DNA of 15,094 nucleotides from CAKUFA01 sp963646285 (GCA_963646285.1 CAVIWF010000057.1:1-15094), one strand, 5' to 3'; shown: positions 7,180 to 15,006, numbered from the stretch's first letter. Notes: a model not told the origin generated them from the sequence alone. Program-made: numbers and translations.

Positions 7180-7838
7180 CCTCTCACCTCCTGGCTTTCC
7201 GGTGGCGGTACGGTCATCACACCGTCTACAAGACTTGCACGGAAGAACTTTGGCGTGATATTCTCTGGATCACTGTAATCCATATCCCACAGCATCCAGC
7301 CTAAATCCCGGTTACCCATCAACTCCTCTGGGCAGGACGGCAGCTCCGCACAGCATCGGAAGTTGGCGGGAAATTCCCTCGTGCCCAAATAGGGCATACT
7401 GTAACATTGACCCCGCTCCAGACGTCGCTTGATAATGTCCTGAAACTTCCCGGGATTATCGCTGGGAGCGGCATTGGGCGTCATGTCAAAATGTGCGTCA
7501 ATGACGTAATGCACATCCCGCAGCACCATGGCCGCCCGCTGCTGGATGCTTTCTGTTGTGGCAAGGTACAATGCTCCTTTTCCGCTTCCCATGACCGTCC
7601 TCACATTGCGTGCACTGATGATGTCTTTTACCTCGTTCCGGCGGATGTTGGTAAAGCGGATGGGGCTGCATACATGGATGCGGTCAATGACCCACCGAAG
7701 CCCGGGATGCCAATAGATGCTCTCCAGTAGCCCCCGTGCCGCCGATGGCGTGATTATGTCATAGCTGACACGCTCCGTCTTCATTTCAGGTCTTGAGAAG
7801 CAGGCATACTCTCCCCAGACCTCCACTTGAATTGCCAT
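7176..7838 (-). CDS. cas5c: Cascade subunit and pre-crRNA endonuclease Cas5c (Cas5d)
   Basis: In type I-C systems, which lack Cas6, Cas5 cuts the precursor RNA at the repeat hairpin base and stays bound to the 5' tag. The 220-residue product shows the RAMP-type opening MAIQVEVWGEYACFSRPEMKTERVSYDIITPSAARGLLESIYWHP. Y42 in the IYWHP segment is a plausible match to the catalytic tyrosine of characterised Cas5d. I could not place the Lys-His pair with confidence. The PYLGTREFPANF segment is typical. The start follows AAAGGAGTGATCC. A 27-base gap separates it from cas3, and its stop overlaps cas8c. Sampled GC (58-62%) is above that of its cas3 and cas8c neighbours. Confidence 0.96.
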   Translation of the reverse strand: MAIQVEVWGEYACFSRPEMKTERVSYDIITPSAARGLLESIYWHPGLRWVIDRIHVCSPIRFTNIRRNEVKDIISARNVRTVMGSGKGALYLATTESIQQRAAMVLRDVHYVIDAHFDMTPNAAPSDNPGKFQDIIKRRLERGQCYSMPYLGTREFPANFRCCAELPSCPEELMGNRDLGWMLWDMDYSDPENITPKFFRASLVDGVMTVPPPESQEVRG

Positions 7839-7865
7839 TGGATCACTCCTTTCATTTTACGTTTT

Positions 7866-10025
7866 TCAAATGAACTCTGCCTTGCCGGTTTCTGGCTCTA
7901 GGGTAAGGCCGGTCACCGCACTGTACAGGCTCATATCATTCAGCACGGCACTGCTGTCATCCAGGGATGGAATGTCTCTCGCTGTCAGTAATACGCCTGC
8001 AACGTACAGCTTTGAAAAATGCTGTTCATAAACCGAAACTGAATAGCGCCCCAGCTCACGGAAGAGGTTTCTTGAACACTCGCCTGCCTTTAAGCGCTCG
8101 ATAAGCGCACTGCCGTCGCCGTAGGGTACATAAACGGTATGCGTATGCTCATCGATGAGCCGGAATTTCTCTGCCACGGTGCGGAACGGAAGCTGGCAGC
8201 CTTGAATCCCTTTTTCAAACGCCTTGATGATCTGATACTGATCCAGTGTTTCCCCGCTGAAGGCACGCAGTTCACGGAAATAGCGCTGCATGGTTTCCTG
8301 TGCAGCAGGGTCTGGGTTTTCCAACAGTGCACTGCGTGTTGCACCCACTGCCGTGCGGAACAGGAGCGGCGGCAGCTCTGCTCGCTCAAAGATCGTCACG
8401 ATGCTTTCACTTGCCGTCCGTTTTCCTTCACGGTTGCAGCGCCCTGCTGCCTGCAAAATGGAATCCAATCCTGCAAGCTCACGGTAAACCGCCGGGAAAT
8501 CCACATCCACACCTGCCTCAATAAGTGAGGTGGATACCACACGGCAGGGAAGATCACTTTTCAGTCGATTGCGTATCTCGGACAGCAGAGCCTGACGCTG
8601 CGCAGGAACCATCAGCGTAGAAAGGTGGTAGCTGCCTTCCTGCGGCAGCAAAGAGAAGATGCTCTGGGCTGCCTTACGGCTGTTAACGATACAGAGAACC
8701 TGCTCATGGCGGCTTAAACATTGTGCCAGCGTTTCGTCCTCTAGCACGCCCGCCTGGCGGAACGTCACACGGCGGCAGCTGTCATACATTTCCTCCGTCT
8801 GTGGATACAACTCTGTTATCGGACAGTTAGGCGCATATGTATGCAACAGGTCGCTTAGCGATGGCTGAGTGGCAGTACACAGTACGACCGTGGAGCGGAA
8901 GTTATCTGCAAGTGAGGCCATTGCTGCTACACAAGGGCGCAAATGGCTTAGCGGCAGCATCTGTGCCTCATCGAAAATAATCACACTGTTGGCAAGATTG
9001 TGGAGCTTGCGGCATTTGGACGAGCGGTTCGCATACAGAGATTCGAAAAACTGCACTGCCGTTGTGACCACCACTGGCATGTCCCAGTTTTCCGCTGCCA
9101 GTGCTTTCTGAAGATCCTCCGTTGGGGCACCATCGGATAGGTCAAACTGTACGCCGGAATGGTGTTCCAGTACATTCTCGCTGCCTAATATGCTGCGGAA
9201 AATCTGTGCGTTCTGCTCAATGATCGACGTATAGGGGATAACATAAATCACTCGCTTCATGCCGTGCGCTGCTGCGTGGTGCAGGGCAAAGGCAAGGGAA
9301 GCCACGGTCTTTCCACCACCGGTCGGTACCGTCAGTGTGTAAATGCCTTTGGGCTTATTGCCTGCGTTGATACAAGTGTTCAGTATTTCACAGCGCAGTC
9401 GGTTCAGCGTCGTCTTTGGATTTTGCCACGGTGCAATATAGGCTTCCAACCGGGATAGCAGCGTCTGCATATCATCGTATGAGGTACGTCTGCACTCTCC
9501 GTTCATGAATTGTTCTGTATCCAAATAATCTGCATCCACCAGGCAGGAGTAGAGCATTCTTGTGCGGAATGAGAACTTCACTTTGTTTTGCTCCGGCATT
9601 TCAGGTTGCACCTGTGGCAACAGAATACCGCTTTCACCACAACGCTCAAGGTATTGCTCGCTGATTCCTTTTTTAAGCCGTCCACAAAATGTCGCATCTC
9701 CCGCATGGTCGGTTTTCGAGTTGCCGAAATCAGGAAGTCCGCTGTGATGCCCTGTTACACAGATAGCAACCTCCGTCCGTCCCTGCTTTGCACAGGCAAT
9801 TGCACCAGCTGTAGCATGATCCACTTTCGGCCCGTTGTTTAACAAACGCTTTTGAAAACCATCCGTACATTTGCCAAGGTCATGTGCAAGGCCCATAAGC
9901 TCGCCGTCCGCTTCTGCGCCGAAAGCTGCTGCGAAGGCTTGGCACAGGGCAGCCGTTCCGGTTAAATGCTCGGCGACCGTTTGATAGCGCAGACCATCCG
10001 ACGAAATATGGGCATAGTACTTCAT
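7866..10025 (-). CDS. cas3: CRISPR-associated helicase-nuclease Cas3 (HD-DExD/H)
   Basis: Cas3 is recruited to target-bound Cascade, unwinds the DNA and degrades it. The 719-residue protein has an N-terminal HD nuclease: H20, H48-D49 followed by LGK, H70 (KVDHATAG) and H93-H94 (TGHHSGLPDFG). The helicase follows: Walker A TVPTGGGKT (about 232-240), DEAQ box at 352-355, TAT at 384-386 and QAAGRCNR at 525-532. All motifs look intact. I chose ATG 10025 (MKYYAHISSDG) because GAGAGGGAAT lies just before it. The upstream ATG at 10052 would add nine unusual residues and lacks a ribosome site. It is the first gene of the operon, about 55 bases from the predicted transcription start. Confidence 0.97.
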   Translation of the reverse strand: MKYYAHISSDGLRYQTVAEHLTGTAALCQAFAAAFGAEADGELMGLAHDLGKCTDGFQKRLLNNGPKVDHATAGAIACAKQGRTEVAICVTGHHSGLPDFGNSKTDHAGDATFCGRLKKGISEQYLERCGESGILLPQVQPEMPEQNKVKFSFRTRMLYSCLVDADYLDTEQFMNGECRRTSYDDMQTLLSRLEAYIAPWQNPKTTLNRLRCEILNTCINAGNKPKGIYTLTVPTGGGKTVASLAFALHHAAAHGMKRVIYVIPYTSIIEQNAQIFRSILGSENVLEHHSGVQFDLSDGAPTEDLQKALAAENWDMPVVVTTAVQFFESLYANRSSKCRKLHNLANSVIIFDEAQMLPLSHLRPCVAAMASLADNFRSTVVLCTATQPSLSDLLHTYAPNCPITELYPQTEEMYDSCRRVTFRQAGVLEDETLAQCLSRHEQVLCIVNSRKAAQSIFSLLPQEGSYHLSTLMVPAQRQALLSEIRNRLKSDLPCRVVSTSLIEAGVDVDFPAVYRELAGLDSILQAAGRCNREGKRTASESIVTIFERAELPPLLFRTAVGATRSALLENPDPAAQETMQRYFRELRAFSGETLDQYQIIKAFEKGIQGCQLPFRTVAEKFRLIDEHTHTVYVPYGDGSALIERLKAGECSRNLFRELGRYSVSVYEQHFSKLYVAGVLLTARDIPSLDDSSAVLNDMSLYSAVTGLTLEPETGKAEFI

Positions 10026-10085
10026 TTTATTCCCTCTCTGAAAACACACCAATTAGCCCTGATCGTACGTTTTATCGACAACTCT

Positions 10086-10114
10086 ATCATATAGGATATT
10101 GCTGAAAAAGTCAA
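10086..10114 (-). promoter_or_regulatory. Promoter of the cas operon
   Basis: On the minus strand TTGACT (10114-10109) and TATGAT (10091-10086) are separated by exactly 17 bases. This is a near-consensus housekeeping-sigma promoter in an AT-rich stretch that stands out from the surrounding GC-rich sequence. Transcription would begin near 10079 and give a leader of about 55 bases before cas3. No other strong promoter is evident inside the operon. Confidence 0.8.
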
Positions 10115-10128
10115 TAAATTTTTACAAC

Positions 10129-10156
10129 TTATGGATTCACACTTTATGGATTCACA
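10129..10156. repeat. Tandem 15-bp direct repeat upstream of the cas promoter
   Basis: TTATGGATTCACA occurs at 10129-10141 and again at 10144-10156, a period of 15 bases. On the minus strand it reads TGTGAATCCATAA twice, ending 14 bases before the -35 element, at roughly -50 to -77. That position suits an activator or UP-like element for the cas operon. It also lies just upstream of the divergent glycosidase promoter (10180), so it could act on both. Confidence 0.7.
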
Positions 10157-10179
10157 TTGAACCTTCCATCTCCCCCCAT

Positions 10180-10208
10180 TTGCCATTCCCCCGCCGCTGT
10201 GCTATACT
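10180..10208 (+). promoter_or_regulatory. Promoter of the glycosidase-like gene
   Basis: TTGCCA (10180-10185) and TATACT (10203-10208) are separated by 17 bases, and TGC before the second hexamer makes it an extended -10. Transcription would start around 10215, right at the AGGAGG (10215-10220), so the mRNA would have a very short leader. The spacing supports a promoter, but the tight fit leaves some doubt. Confidence 0.5.
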
Positions 10209-10228
10209 CCCCTCAGGAGGGATTTACC

Positions 10229-11098
10229 ATGAAACGCATCATTGCTGCACTGCTTGTGCTGTTTGCACTGTGCTCATCCGCCCTGGCGGAGGAAGCGGTC
10301 TACACCTTCAGCGGAACGGTGATCCGCACCTACACATCCGACAGTCTGGACATTTCCATGGAGTCCTTTGACTGGGGGGATGCCCGGTGCTACCTGACCA
10401 AGGTATGGATGCTTTCCCCCGGGGAGCAGATTTACAAGGCCACTGCCAACTGGGAAAAGGATCTGTCCTACCCTTCGGACATTGCCAAGAAGCTGGACGT
10501 AACCCCCATTCTGGTGGTGAACGGCAGCGGCTATGTGAGCCCCGTGTTCCCCGAGATTCCGGAGAACTACCCGGGCACCAGCGCCGACTACTATTACACC
10601 CCCCTGGGCAGCCTGACCATCACCAATGGGGAAGTTTTCCGGAACCTGACCGGCGTCCCCTTCTATGGGCTCACTTTGCAGGCCGACGGGCTTCACATGC
10701 ACGTGGGGGATGACCCGGAGGAGGTGCTGGCTCAGTCCCCGACCCAGACCTGGTCCTTCTACGAGCGGTGTCCCCTGATTCAGGATGGGGTGTCCATTCT
10801 GGATACCTCCTGGACCTTCGCCAATCGGAAGGCCATCCGCACCATCATCGGGAAGATGGATGAACACAACTACTTCCTGTTAACCGTCACCAACAAGACC
10901 AACGCCGGGCTGACCCTGGTGGATTGTGTGGATTTCCTGCTGACGGAAATTCATCCCCAGTGGGCGTACGATCTGGATGGCGGCCCATCCTCTGCCCTGC
11001 TTATGCGGACGAATACCGCCGGCTCCCTGAAGACCATCTTCGGCAACAACAGCCGGGATGCGGACATTCTGGCCATTGCCGAATTGCAGGGGGAATAA
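10229..11098 (+). CDS. Secreted phosphodiester glycosidase-like protein (NAGPA domain)
   Basis: The 289-residue product opens with MKRIIAALLVLFALCSSALA-EE, a signal peptide with a likely SPase I cut after residue 20, so it should be exported. The rest resembles the phosphodiester glycosidase family (related to N-acetylglucosamine-1-phosphodiester glycosidase). The hallmark is DLDGGPSSALL at 248-258, preceded by PLIQDGV, a RTIIGK segment and the ILVVNGSGY strand. Family members remove sugars linked through phosphodiesters, often on envelope polymers; the substrate here is unknown. ATG 10229 follows AGGAGG by eight bases. An earlier in-frame ATG at 10157 has no ribosome site and would place 24 residues before the signal peptide. 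Confidence 0.8.
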   Translation: MKRIIAALLVLFALCSSALAEEAVYTFSGTVIRTYTSDSLDISMESFDWGDARCYLTKVWMLSPGEQIYKATANWEKDLSYPSDIAKKLDVTPILVVNGSGYVSPVFPEIPENYPGTSADYYYTPLGSLTITNGEVFRNLTGVPFYGLTLQADGLHMHVGDDPEEVLAQSPTQTWSFYERCPLIQDGVSILDTSWTFANRKAIRTIIGKMDEHNYFLLTVTNKTNAGLTLVDCVDFLLTEIHPQWAYDLDGGPSSALLMRTNTAGSLKTIFGNNSRDADILAIAELQGE

Positions 11099-11115
11099 AC
11101 GTACAAACATAAAAA

Positions 11116-11156
11116 ACCGGAATGCTCCAATCCAAATGGATGAAAAGCATTCCGGT
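11116..11156. terminator. Bidirectional intrinsic terminator
   Basis: ACCGGAATGCT (11116-11126) pairs perfectly with AGCATTCCGGT (11146-11156). The plus strand continues with CTTTTTGTT. On the minus strand a T-run (the complement of the A-run at 11111-11116) follows. The inner loop has a small TCCA/TGGA stem. It therefore ends both the glycosidase-like gene and the convergent flavoprotein gene. Confidence 0.9.
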
Positions 11157-11205
11157 CTTTTTGTTGCTTCAGAAGATGGAGGTACGCCCTCCATCCCCTA
11201 TGCTG

Positions 11206-12987
11206 TTACTTCGCCAGTGCGTCCTGAGCAGCGGCGATGCCGGTGCGGTGACCCATGGTGGAGTACAGACCCAGAGAAGCAGCCAGGATGTAGTTCTCGT
11301 TGTAGTAGTAACGGTTGCTCATTTCACCTGCTGCATACAGGCCAGAGATCACCGTGCCATCCTGACGGGTCACACGACCCTGATCCGTGGTGGTGACGCC
11401 GCCGGCAGAGCCGAAGGTGGTGGGATACACCTTCACTGCATAGTAGGGTGCGGTGGTCAGGGCGGTGAGGAACATGGCATCCTTGCCGTACTCTTCATCC
11501 TTGCCGGCAGCAGCCGCAGCGTTGTAAGCATCGAAGGTGGCCACGAAGTTCTTGGTGTACACGTGCATGCTCAGGGCCAGTTCCTCGGCGGTTTCGCCCT
11601 TGGCAACAACGCCGCTTTCCACGCCCGCTTCCAGAGCAGCCACAACGTCTGCATTGGAGGAGTCGAACACATACCAGAAGGGAGCATTGCCGTCCTGAAT
11701 CATATCGGAAGCGGTCATGTCCAGGGTATCCCAGCCGGCGCTGACAGCCTCGTTGCCGAAGCGTTCGCCATTGGCGTTTACGCCCAGCTGGCTGTAGATG
11801 GTGATGGCGGAGGTGTCCGTCAGGGCAGACAGTTCAGGATCCACGGTGGTGGCGTACAGAGGGGTGGAGAACACATCGAAGGTGCCTGCGCCCACGGCCA
11901 GCGCCATGAGGAAGCCATCGCCGGTGTGGCTTACAGCACTTGCGGGGATCAGACCTGCACGGTGCAGCTTGGGGCTGTACTTCTCCACCAGTTCCTCATT
12001 CTGAGAAATGCCGCCGGTGGCCAGCACTACGCTCTTGGCGTGGAAGGTGATTTCGGAATCCTCCGTTTCGGCTACTGCGCCTACCACGGCACCGGTTTCA
12101 TCCGTTACCAGAGAAACGCCGGTGGTGTTCAGCCGCAGGTCAATGCCGGCATTGGTGCAAACGTTCACCAGCATGCTGATCAGGCCTGCGCCGCCGCCGT
12201 TGGCCAGCGCCATGGGATAGGTGGTGGAGGCTGCATAGGGCTCGGAGGAGAATTCTACGCCGCTTTCCACCAGCCAGTCAACAGTCTTGCCGGTTTCAGC
12301 CACAACGCTTTCCAGCCGGTCATAATCCGGGTAGCCGCTGTCCACGCCGGAGGAAGCCATCTTGGTGTGCCAGTAGGCCATGACGGATTCCAGATTGTCG
12401 CTGTCCAGCCGGTTGTTGGCGAACAGTTCGGAGCCTACGCATACCAGAATGCCGCCAGCCAGGTTGGTGGTGCCGCCGGCAGCAGCCATCTTATCGATGA
12501 CCACCACGTTGGCACCGCTCTGCTTGGCAGCCAGGGCGGAGGTCAGGCCTGCCATGCCTGCGCCGATGACCAGCACGTCGGTGGACTCTTCCACAGGGGT
12601 CTTGGTCACATCCGCCACGTCAGCGGCAGCCTTGTAATCCTCGGGGTTCACACCGGCAGCGGTCAGCGCAGCCTCCACAGCGGACAGAATGCCCTTGCTG
12701 GTGAGGGTGGCACCGGCGACGGTGTCCACGTTCAGGCTGTTGGCAGATACGATTTTGCCGGGCATAGCCGCCACAGCAGGATCGCTGACCCCTGCGTCGT
12801 CACCATTGCTGGTGACTTCCACAGCCACGATTTCCTTTGCATCATTCAGGGTGACAGATACTTCAATCGAACCGGTACCATTCTTGCCGTCGCCCACGCC
12901 GGTGTAGGTGGTGTCTGCAAAGGCAGGCAGCACCAGCATGGTGGCCATCATGCAGGCGGCAAGGATCAGAGAGAGAACCTTTTTCAT
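11206..12987 (-). CDS. Exported FMN-bind / FAD-dependent reductase (fumarate reductase-like flavoprotein)
   Basis: The 593-residue protein begins with a signal peptide, MKKVLSLILAACMMATMLVLPAFA-DT (likely SPase I cut after residue 24). An LAAC at 9-12 resembles a lipobox but lies too early to favour. Residues about 27-110 form an FMN-bind domain with D88-TVAGAT-94, the motif that ApbE flavinylates on threonine in related proteins. From about 136 an FAD_binding_2 domain follows: VLVIGAGMAGL (138-148), HTGDG (354-358), NGERFGNE (406-413) and GLYAAGE (549-555). Such proteins reduce small organic acceptors outside the membrane. Residues matching the classic fumarate reductase His and Arg seem absent (TFGSAGG at 524-530, NENYILAAS at 563-571), so the acceptor is unknown. 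ATG 12987 follows GGAAGGAG; an earlier ATG at 13020 does not. Confidence 0.9.
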   Translation of the reverse strand: MKKVLSLILAACMMATMLVLPAFADTTYTGVGDGKNGTGSIEVSVTLNDAKEIVAVEVTSNGDDAGVSDPAVAAMPGKIVSANSLNVDTVAGATLTSKGILSAVEAALTAAGVNPEDYKAAADVADVTKTPVEESTDVLVIGAGMAGLTSALAAKQSGANVVVIDKMAAAGGTTNLAGGILVCVGSELFANNRLDSDNLESVMAYWHTKMASSGVDSGYPDYDRLESVVAETGKTVDWLVESGVEFSSEPYAASTTYPMALANGGGAGLISMLVNVCTNAGIDLRLNTTGVSLVTDETGAVVGAVAETEDSEITFHAKSVVLATGGISQNEELVEKYSPKLHRAGLIPASAVSHTGDGFLMALAVGAGTFDVFSTPLYATTVDPELSALTDTSAITIYSQLGVNANGERFGNEAVSAGWDTLDMTASDMIQDGNAPFWYVFDSSNADVVAALEAGVESGVVAKGETAEELALSMHVYTKNFVATFDAYNAAAAAGKDEEYGKDAMFLTALTTAPYYAVKVYPTTFGSAGGVTTTDQGRVTRQDGTVISGLYAAGEMSNRYYYNENYILAASLGLYSTMGHRTGIAAAQDALAK

Positions 12988-13035
12988 AAAGAACTCCTTC
13001 CTTTTCCCATAAAGATTCATTTTTGAACCGTTATT

Positions 13036-13063
13036 ATTTTATCAATTTTTTCACAAATTGCAA
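13036..13063 (-). promoter_or_regulatory. Promoter of the flavoprotein gene
   Basis: On the minus strand TTGCAA (13063-13058) and TAAAAT (13041-13036) are 16 bases apart in an AT-rich block. Transcription would begin near 13029, about 40 bases before the start codon at 12987. Confidence 0.55.
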
Positions 13064-13071
13064 CCATCCAG

Positions 13072-13096
13072 CTGAACTTTTTCGAAAATTGTTCAG
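13072..13096. repeat. Imperfect dyad in the divergent intergenic region
   Basis: CTGAAC (13072-13077) and GTTCAG (13091-13096) flank a TTTTCGAAAA palindrome (13079-13088) that is slightly off centre. The element lies upstream of the flavoprotein promoter and about 100 bases before pgsA. It could be an operator. The rest of the 12988-13219 gap holds only the two promoters. Confidence 0.4.
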
Positions 13097-13176
13097 TGCA
13101 TGGAAGAAACCTGAAGTTTCGCATCCACCCCATCGGGCAGTTTTTCAATCTGTGGTAGCAAAAACGTCGGAAGCTG

Positions 13177-13185
13177 TGCTATAAT
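13177..13185 (+). promoter_or_regulatory. Extended -10 promoter of the pgsA operon
   Basis: TGCTATAAT gives a perfect TATAAT (13180-13185) with an upstream TG. Only a weak TAGCAA is present at the -35 position (13156-13161), which is common for extended -10 promoters. Transcription would begin near 13192. The ATG at 13184 lies inside the -10 hexamer, which rules it out as the pgsA start. Confidence 0.65.
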
Positions 13186-13219
13186 GGAGGTATTTCGAGG
13201 GAAAGGTCGTATCCTGCGC

Positions 13220-13798
13220 ATGGGAAAGAAGACACTGAAGGAATCTATTGCTGAACTGTTTGTGGATGTATGGAATGTACCCAATGTATTGACCATGCTG
13301 CGGATTCTGCTGATCCCCGTGTTTGTGGTGCTCCATGCCAGGGGGCTGAACAAGTGGGCGCTGGCTGTATTCCTCATTGCCAGTTTTACGGACTTTCTGG
13401 ACGGGTACCTGGCACGAAAAAACAACCAGATTACTGCCTTTGGTAAGCTGATGGATCCCCTGGCGGACAAGGTGATGGTGTGCACCGCCCTGCTGTGTCA
13501 GGCCATTGGGGGAGCCATCTCCTGGGTGGCCTTCGGGGTGGTGCTGGGCAAGGAACTGCTGATGGTGCTGGGGGGCGTGGTGATGCTCCGCCAGGGCGTG
13601 GTGGTATACAGCAACATGTGGGGCAAGGTAGCCCAGTGCATGTTCATTCTGGCACTGGTGATGAGCTTTTTCCATGAAGAGTTTCTAGCGTGGGGGATGC
13701 CCCTGGACAGCATCGTGCTGTGGCTGTCCGTGGCACTGACGCTGGTGGCTATGATCATTTATGCGGTGCAGGCCGTGCAAAAACTGAAGCATCAGTAA
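13220..13798 (+). CDS. pgsA: CDP-diacylglycerol-glycerol-3-phosphate 3-phosphatidyltransferase
   Basis: PgsA makes phosphatidylglycerophosphate from CDP-diacylglycerol and glycerol-3-phosphate, the committed step of anionic phospholipid synthesis, in the membrane. The 192-residue product carries the complete CDP-alcohol phosphotransferase signature D61-G62-x2-A65-R66-x8-G75-x3-D79-x3-D83, with D58 just before it. It has several hydrophobic helices. NVPNVLTMLRILLIPVFV near residue 19 is the usual PgsA opening. I chose ATG 13220 because it follows GAGGGAAAGG, although the 13-base spacing is loose, and because the upstream ATG falls in the promoter. Fourteen bases separate it from the next gene, so the two are co-transcribed. 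Confidence 0.93.
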   Translation: MGKKTLKESIAELFVDVWNVPNVLTMLRILLIPVFVVLHARGLNKWALAVFLIASFTDFLDGYLARKNNQITAFGKLMDPLADKVMVCTALLCQAIGGAISWVAFGVVLGKELLMVLGGVVMLRQGVVVYSNMWGKVAQCMFILALVMSFFHEEFLAWGMPLDSIVLWLSVALTLVAMIIYAVQAVQKLKHQ

Positions 13799-13812
13799 TA
13801 TAGGAGGGTATC

Positions 13813-14547
13813 ATGAGCAGACTGGGCGATTTAATCCGCACCGAGCGGGTGCGGCAGAAAATGACGCCGAAGCAGGTGGCCAAGAAGTGCGGCGTCAGCG
13901 AAAGCTATCTGCTGGCTGTGGAAGCCGGCACGAGAATCATTGCAGACGATCAGGCACGGCGGATTCTGAAAACCATCGGCCTGCGGGAGCAGACGGAAGC
14001 AGACTTCTCCCTGGACGATATTGCCGCCACGGTGGATCTGGCCCAGGTGCAGCCCCAAATGGCCAAGCAGATGACCAAGCCCAAGCCCCGGCCGGCAGAG
14101 GCGGAAGTGGTTGCTTCCACAGACGAGAAGGATCCTGCCGTCACCGGCAGCGTGTGGCTGGATGCCCTGACCAGCGTCCTCAAGCGGGTGCCGGTGATGA
14201 ATGCGGTGATGAAGCCTGTCAGCTACCGGCTCCTTCCCATTGAAAATGGCATGATCGAAGGGGCAAAGCCGGACAAGGTGTTCTACTTCCTTGCCCCGGA
14301 CGACAGCATGCGGGGCTTCCGCATCCATGCAGGGGATGTGGCACTGACCGTGCCTGCCCAAAGCCCCATTGACGGTGCCGTCATGCTGGTGGAATACGAC
14401 GGCCACCGGGCCCTGCGGAAGGTGAAGGTTATGGAGCACTTTCAGGTGCTGCTTCAGTCCTTTGACCGGGAATACGATGCCAAAGCCTTGCAGCTTAGCG
14501 AGGTCAACTTCCTTGGCCGGTGCGTCCGGGTGGAGTTTGATCTATAA
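13813..14547 (+). CDS. XRE-family regulator with S24/LexA-like C-terminal domain
   Basis: The 244-residue protein starts with a helix-turn-helix domain at about 4-58 (LGDLIRTERVRQKMTPKQVAKKCGVSESYLLAVEAG). A polar Pro-Lys linker around 85-110 follows. The C-terminal part (about 157-244) resembles the S24 peptidase fold of LexA and CI: APDDSM with S165, HAGDVALTV, DGAVMLVEYDG and LRKVKV. S165 matches the nucleophile position. The catalytic-lysine position seems to hold R202, with K203 next to it, and I see no Ala-Gly cleavage site in the linker. It may therefore not self-cleave. TAGGAGGGTATC precedes the ATG. Its target and signal are unknown; it may regulate its own operon. Confidence 0.85.
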   Translation: MSRLGDLIRTERVRQKMTPKQVAKKCGVSESYLLAVEAGTRIIADDQARRILKTIGLREQTEADFSLDDIAATVDLAQVQPQMAKQMTKPKPRPAEAEVVASTDEKDPAVTGSVWLDALTSVLKRVPVMNAVMKPVSYRLLPIENGMIEGAKPDKVFYFLAPDDSMRGFRIHAGDVALTVPAQSPIDGAVMLVEYDGHRALRKVKVMEHFQVLLQSFDREYDAKALQLSEVNFLGRCVRVEFDL

Positions 14548-14574
14548 AATCAACCATCAAACAGGAGGATATGC

Positions 14575-14997
14575 ATGATGAAGGATGCCAATTGCGGTTA
14601 TTGCGCCCGTGGGGAATTGCTGGATGCCTTCGGCATTGTGATTTGCGAGTTGAGCGTCAGCACCCTGATTCTCTTCAAGGAGCAGAGCCATCCGGGACGG
14701 TGCATTGTAGCCTACAAGGATCACGTCAGCGAAATCGTGAACCTGACCGATGAAGAGCGGAACGCCTTCTTTGCCGATGTGAACCGGGCTGCCAATGCCA
14801 TTCACAAGGCTTTCCACCCGGACAAGGTGAACTACGGCGCCTACGGGGATACGGGCTGTCACCTGCACATGCACCTTGTGCCCAAGTACAAGGACGGCTA
14901 CGAGTGGGGCGGCGTGTTTGCCATGAATCCCGGCAAGACCCTGCTCACCGATGACCAGTATGCCGACATGATCGCCAAGATCAAGGAGAATCTGTAA
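14575..14997 (+). CDS. HIT-family nucleotide hydrolase/transferase
   Basis: The 140-residue product has the histidine triad H96-L-H98-M-H100-L-V, the active site by which HIT proteins hydrolyse or transfer nucleoside phosphates through a histidine-bound intermediate. An N-terminal CGYC (C7 and C10) is the zinc-knuckle pair found in many bacterial members. The length is normal. AGGAGG (14563-14568) lies six bases before ATG 14575, and a second in-frame ATG follows at 14578. It is the third gene of the pgsA operon, 27 bases after the regulator. The physiological substrate cannot be told. Confidence 0.93.
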   Translation: MMKDANCGYCARGELLDAFGIVICELSVSTLILFKEQSHPGRCIVAYKDHVSEIVNLTDEERNAFFADVNRAANAIHKAFHPDKVNYGAYGDTGCHLHMHLVPKYKDGYEWGGVFAMNPGKTLLTDDQYADMIAKIKENL

Positions 14998-15006
14998 GAA
15001 AGCGAC

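Noticed and set aside
10053..10228. Possible small CRISPR-like RNA or toxin-antitoxin RNA upstream of cas3
   Set aside because: I searched the gap for repeat-like sequence and found none. Its content is explained by two divergent promoters and the tandem 15-bp repeat.
11206..12987. Lipoprotein reading of the flavoprotein N-terminus (LAAC at residues 9-12)
   Set aside because: The cysteine is too near the start for a normal hydrophobic segment, whereas a standard cut after AFA at residue 24 fits well.
11122..13026. A 634-codon open frame on the plus strand
   Set aside because: It lies opposite the flavoprotein gene. It is a low-complexity Gly/His/Ala-rich antisense shadow created by GC-rich codon use and has no ribosome site.
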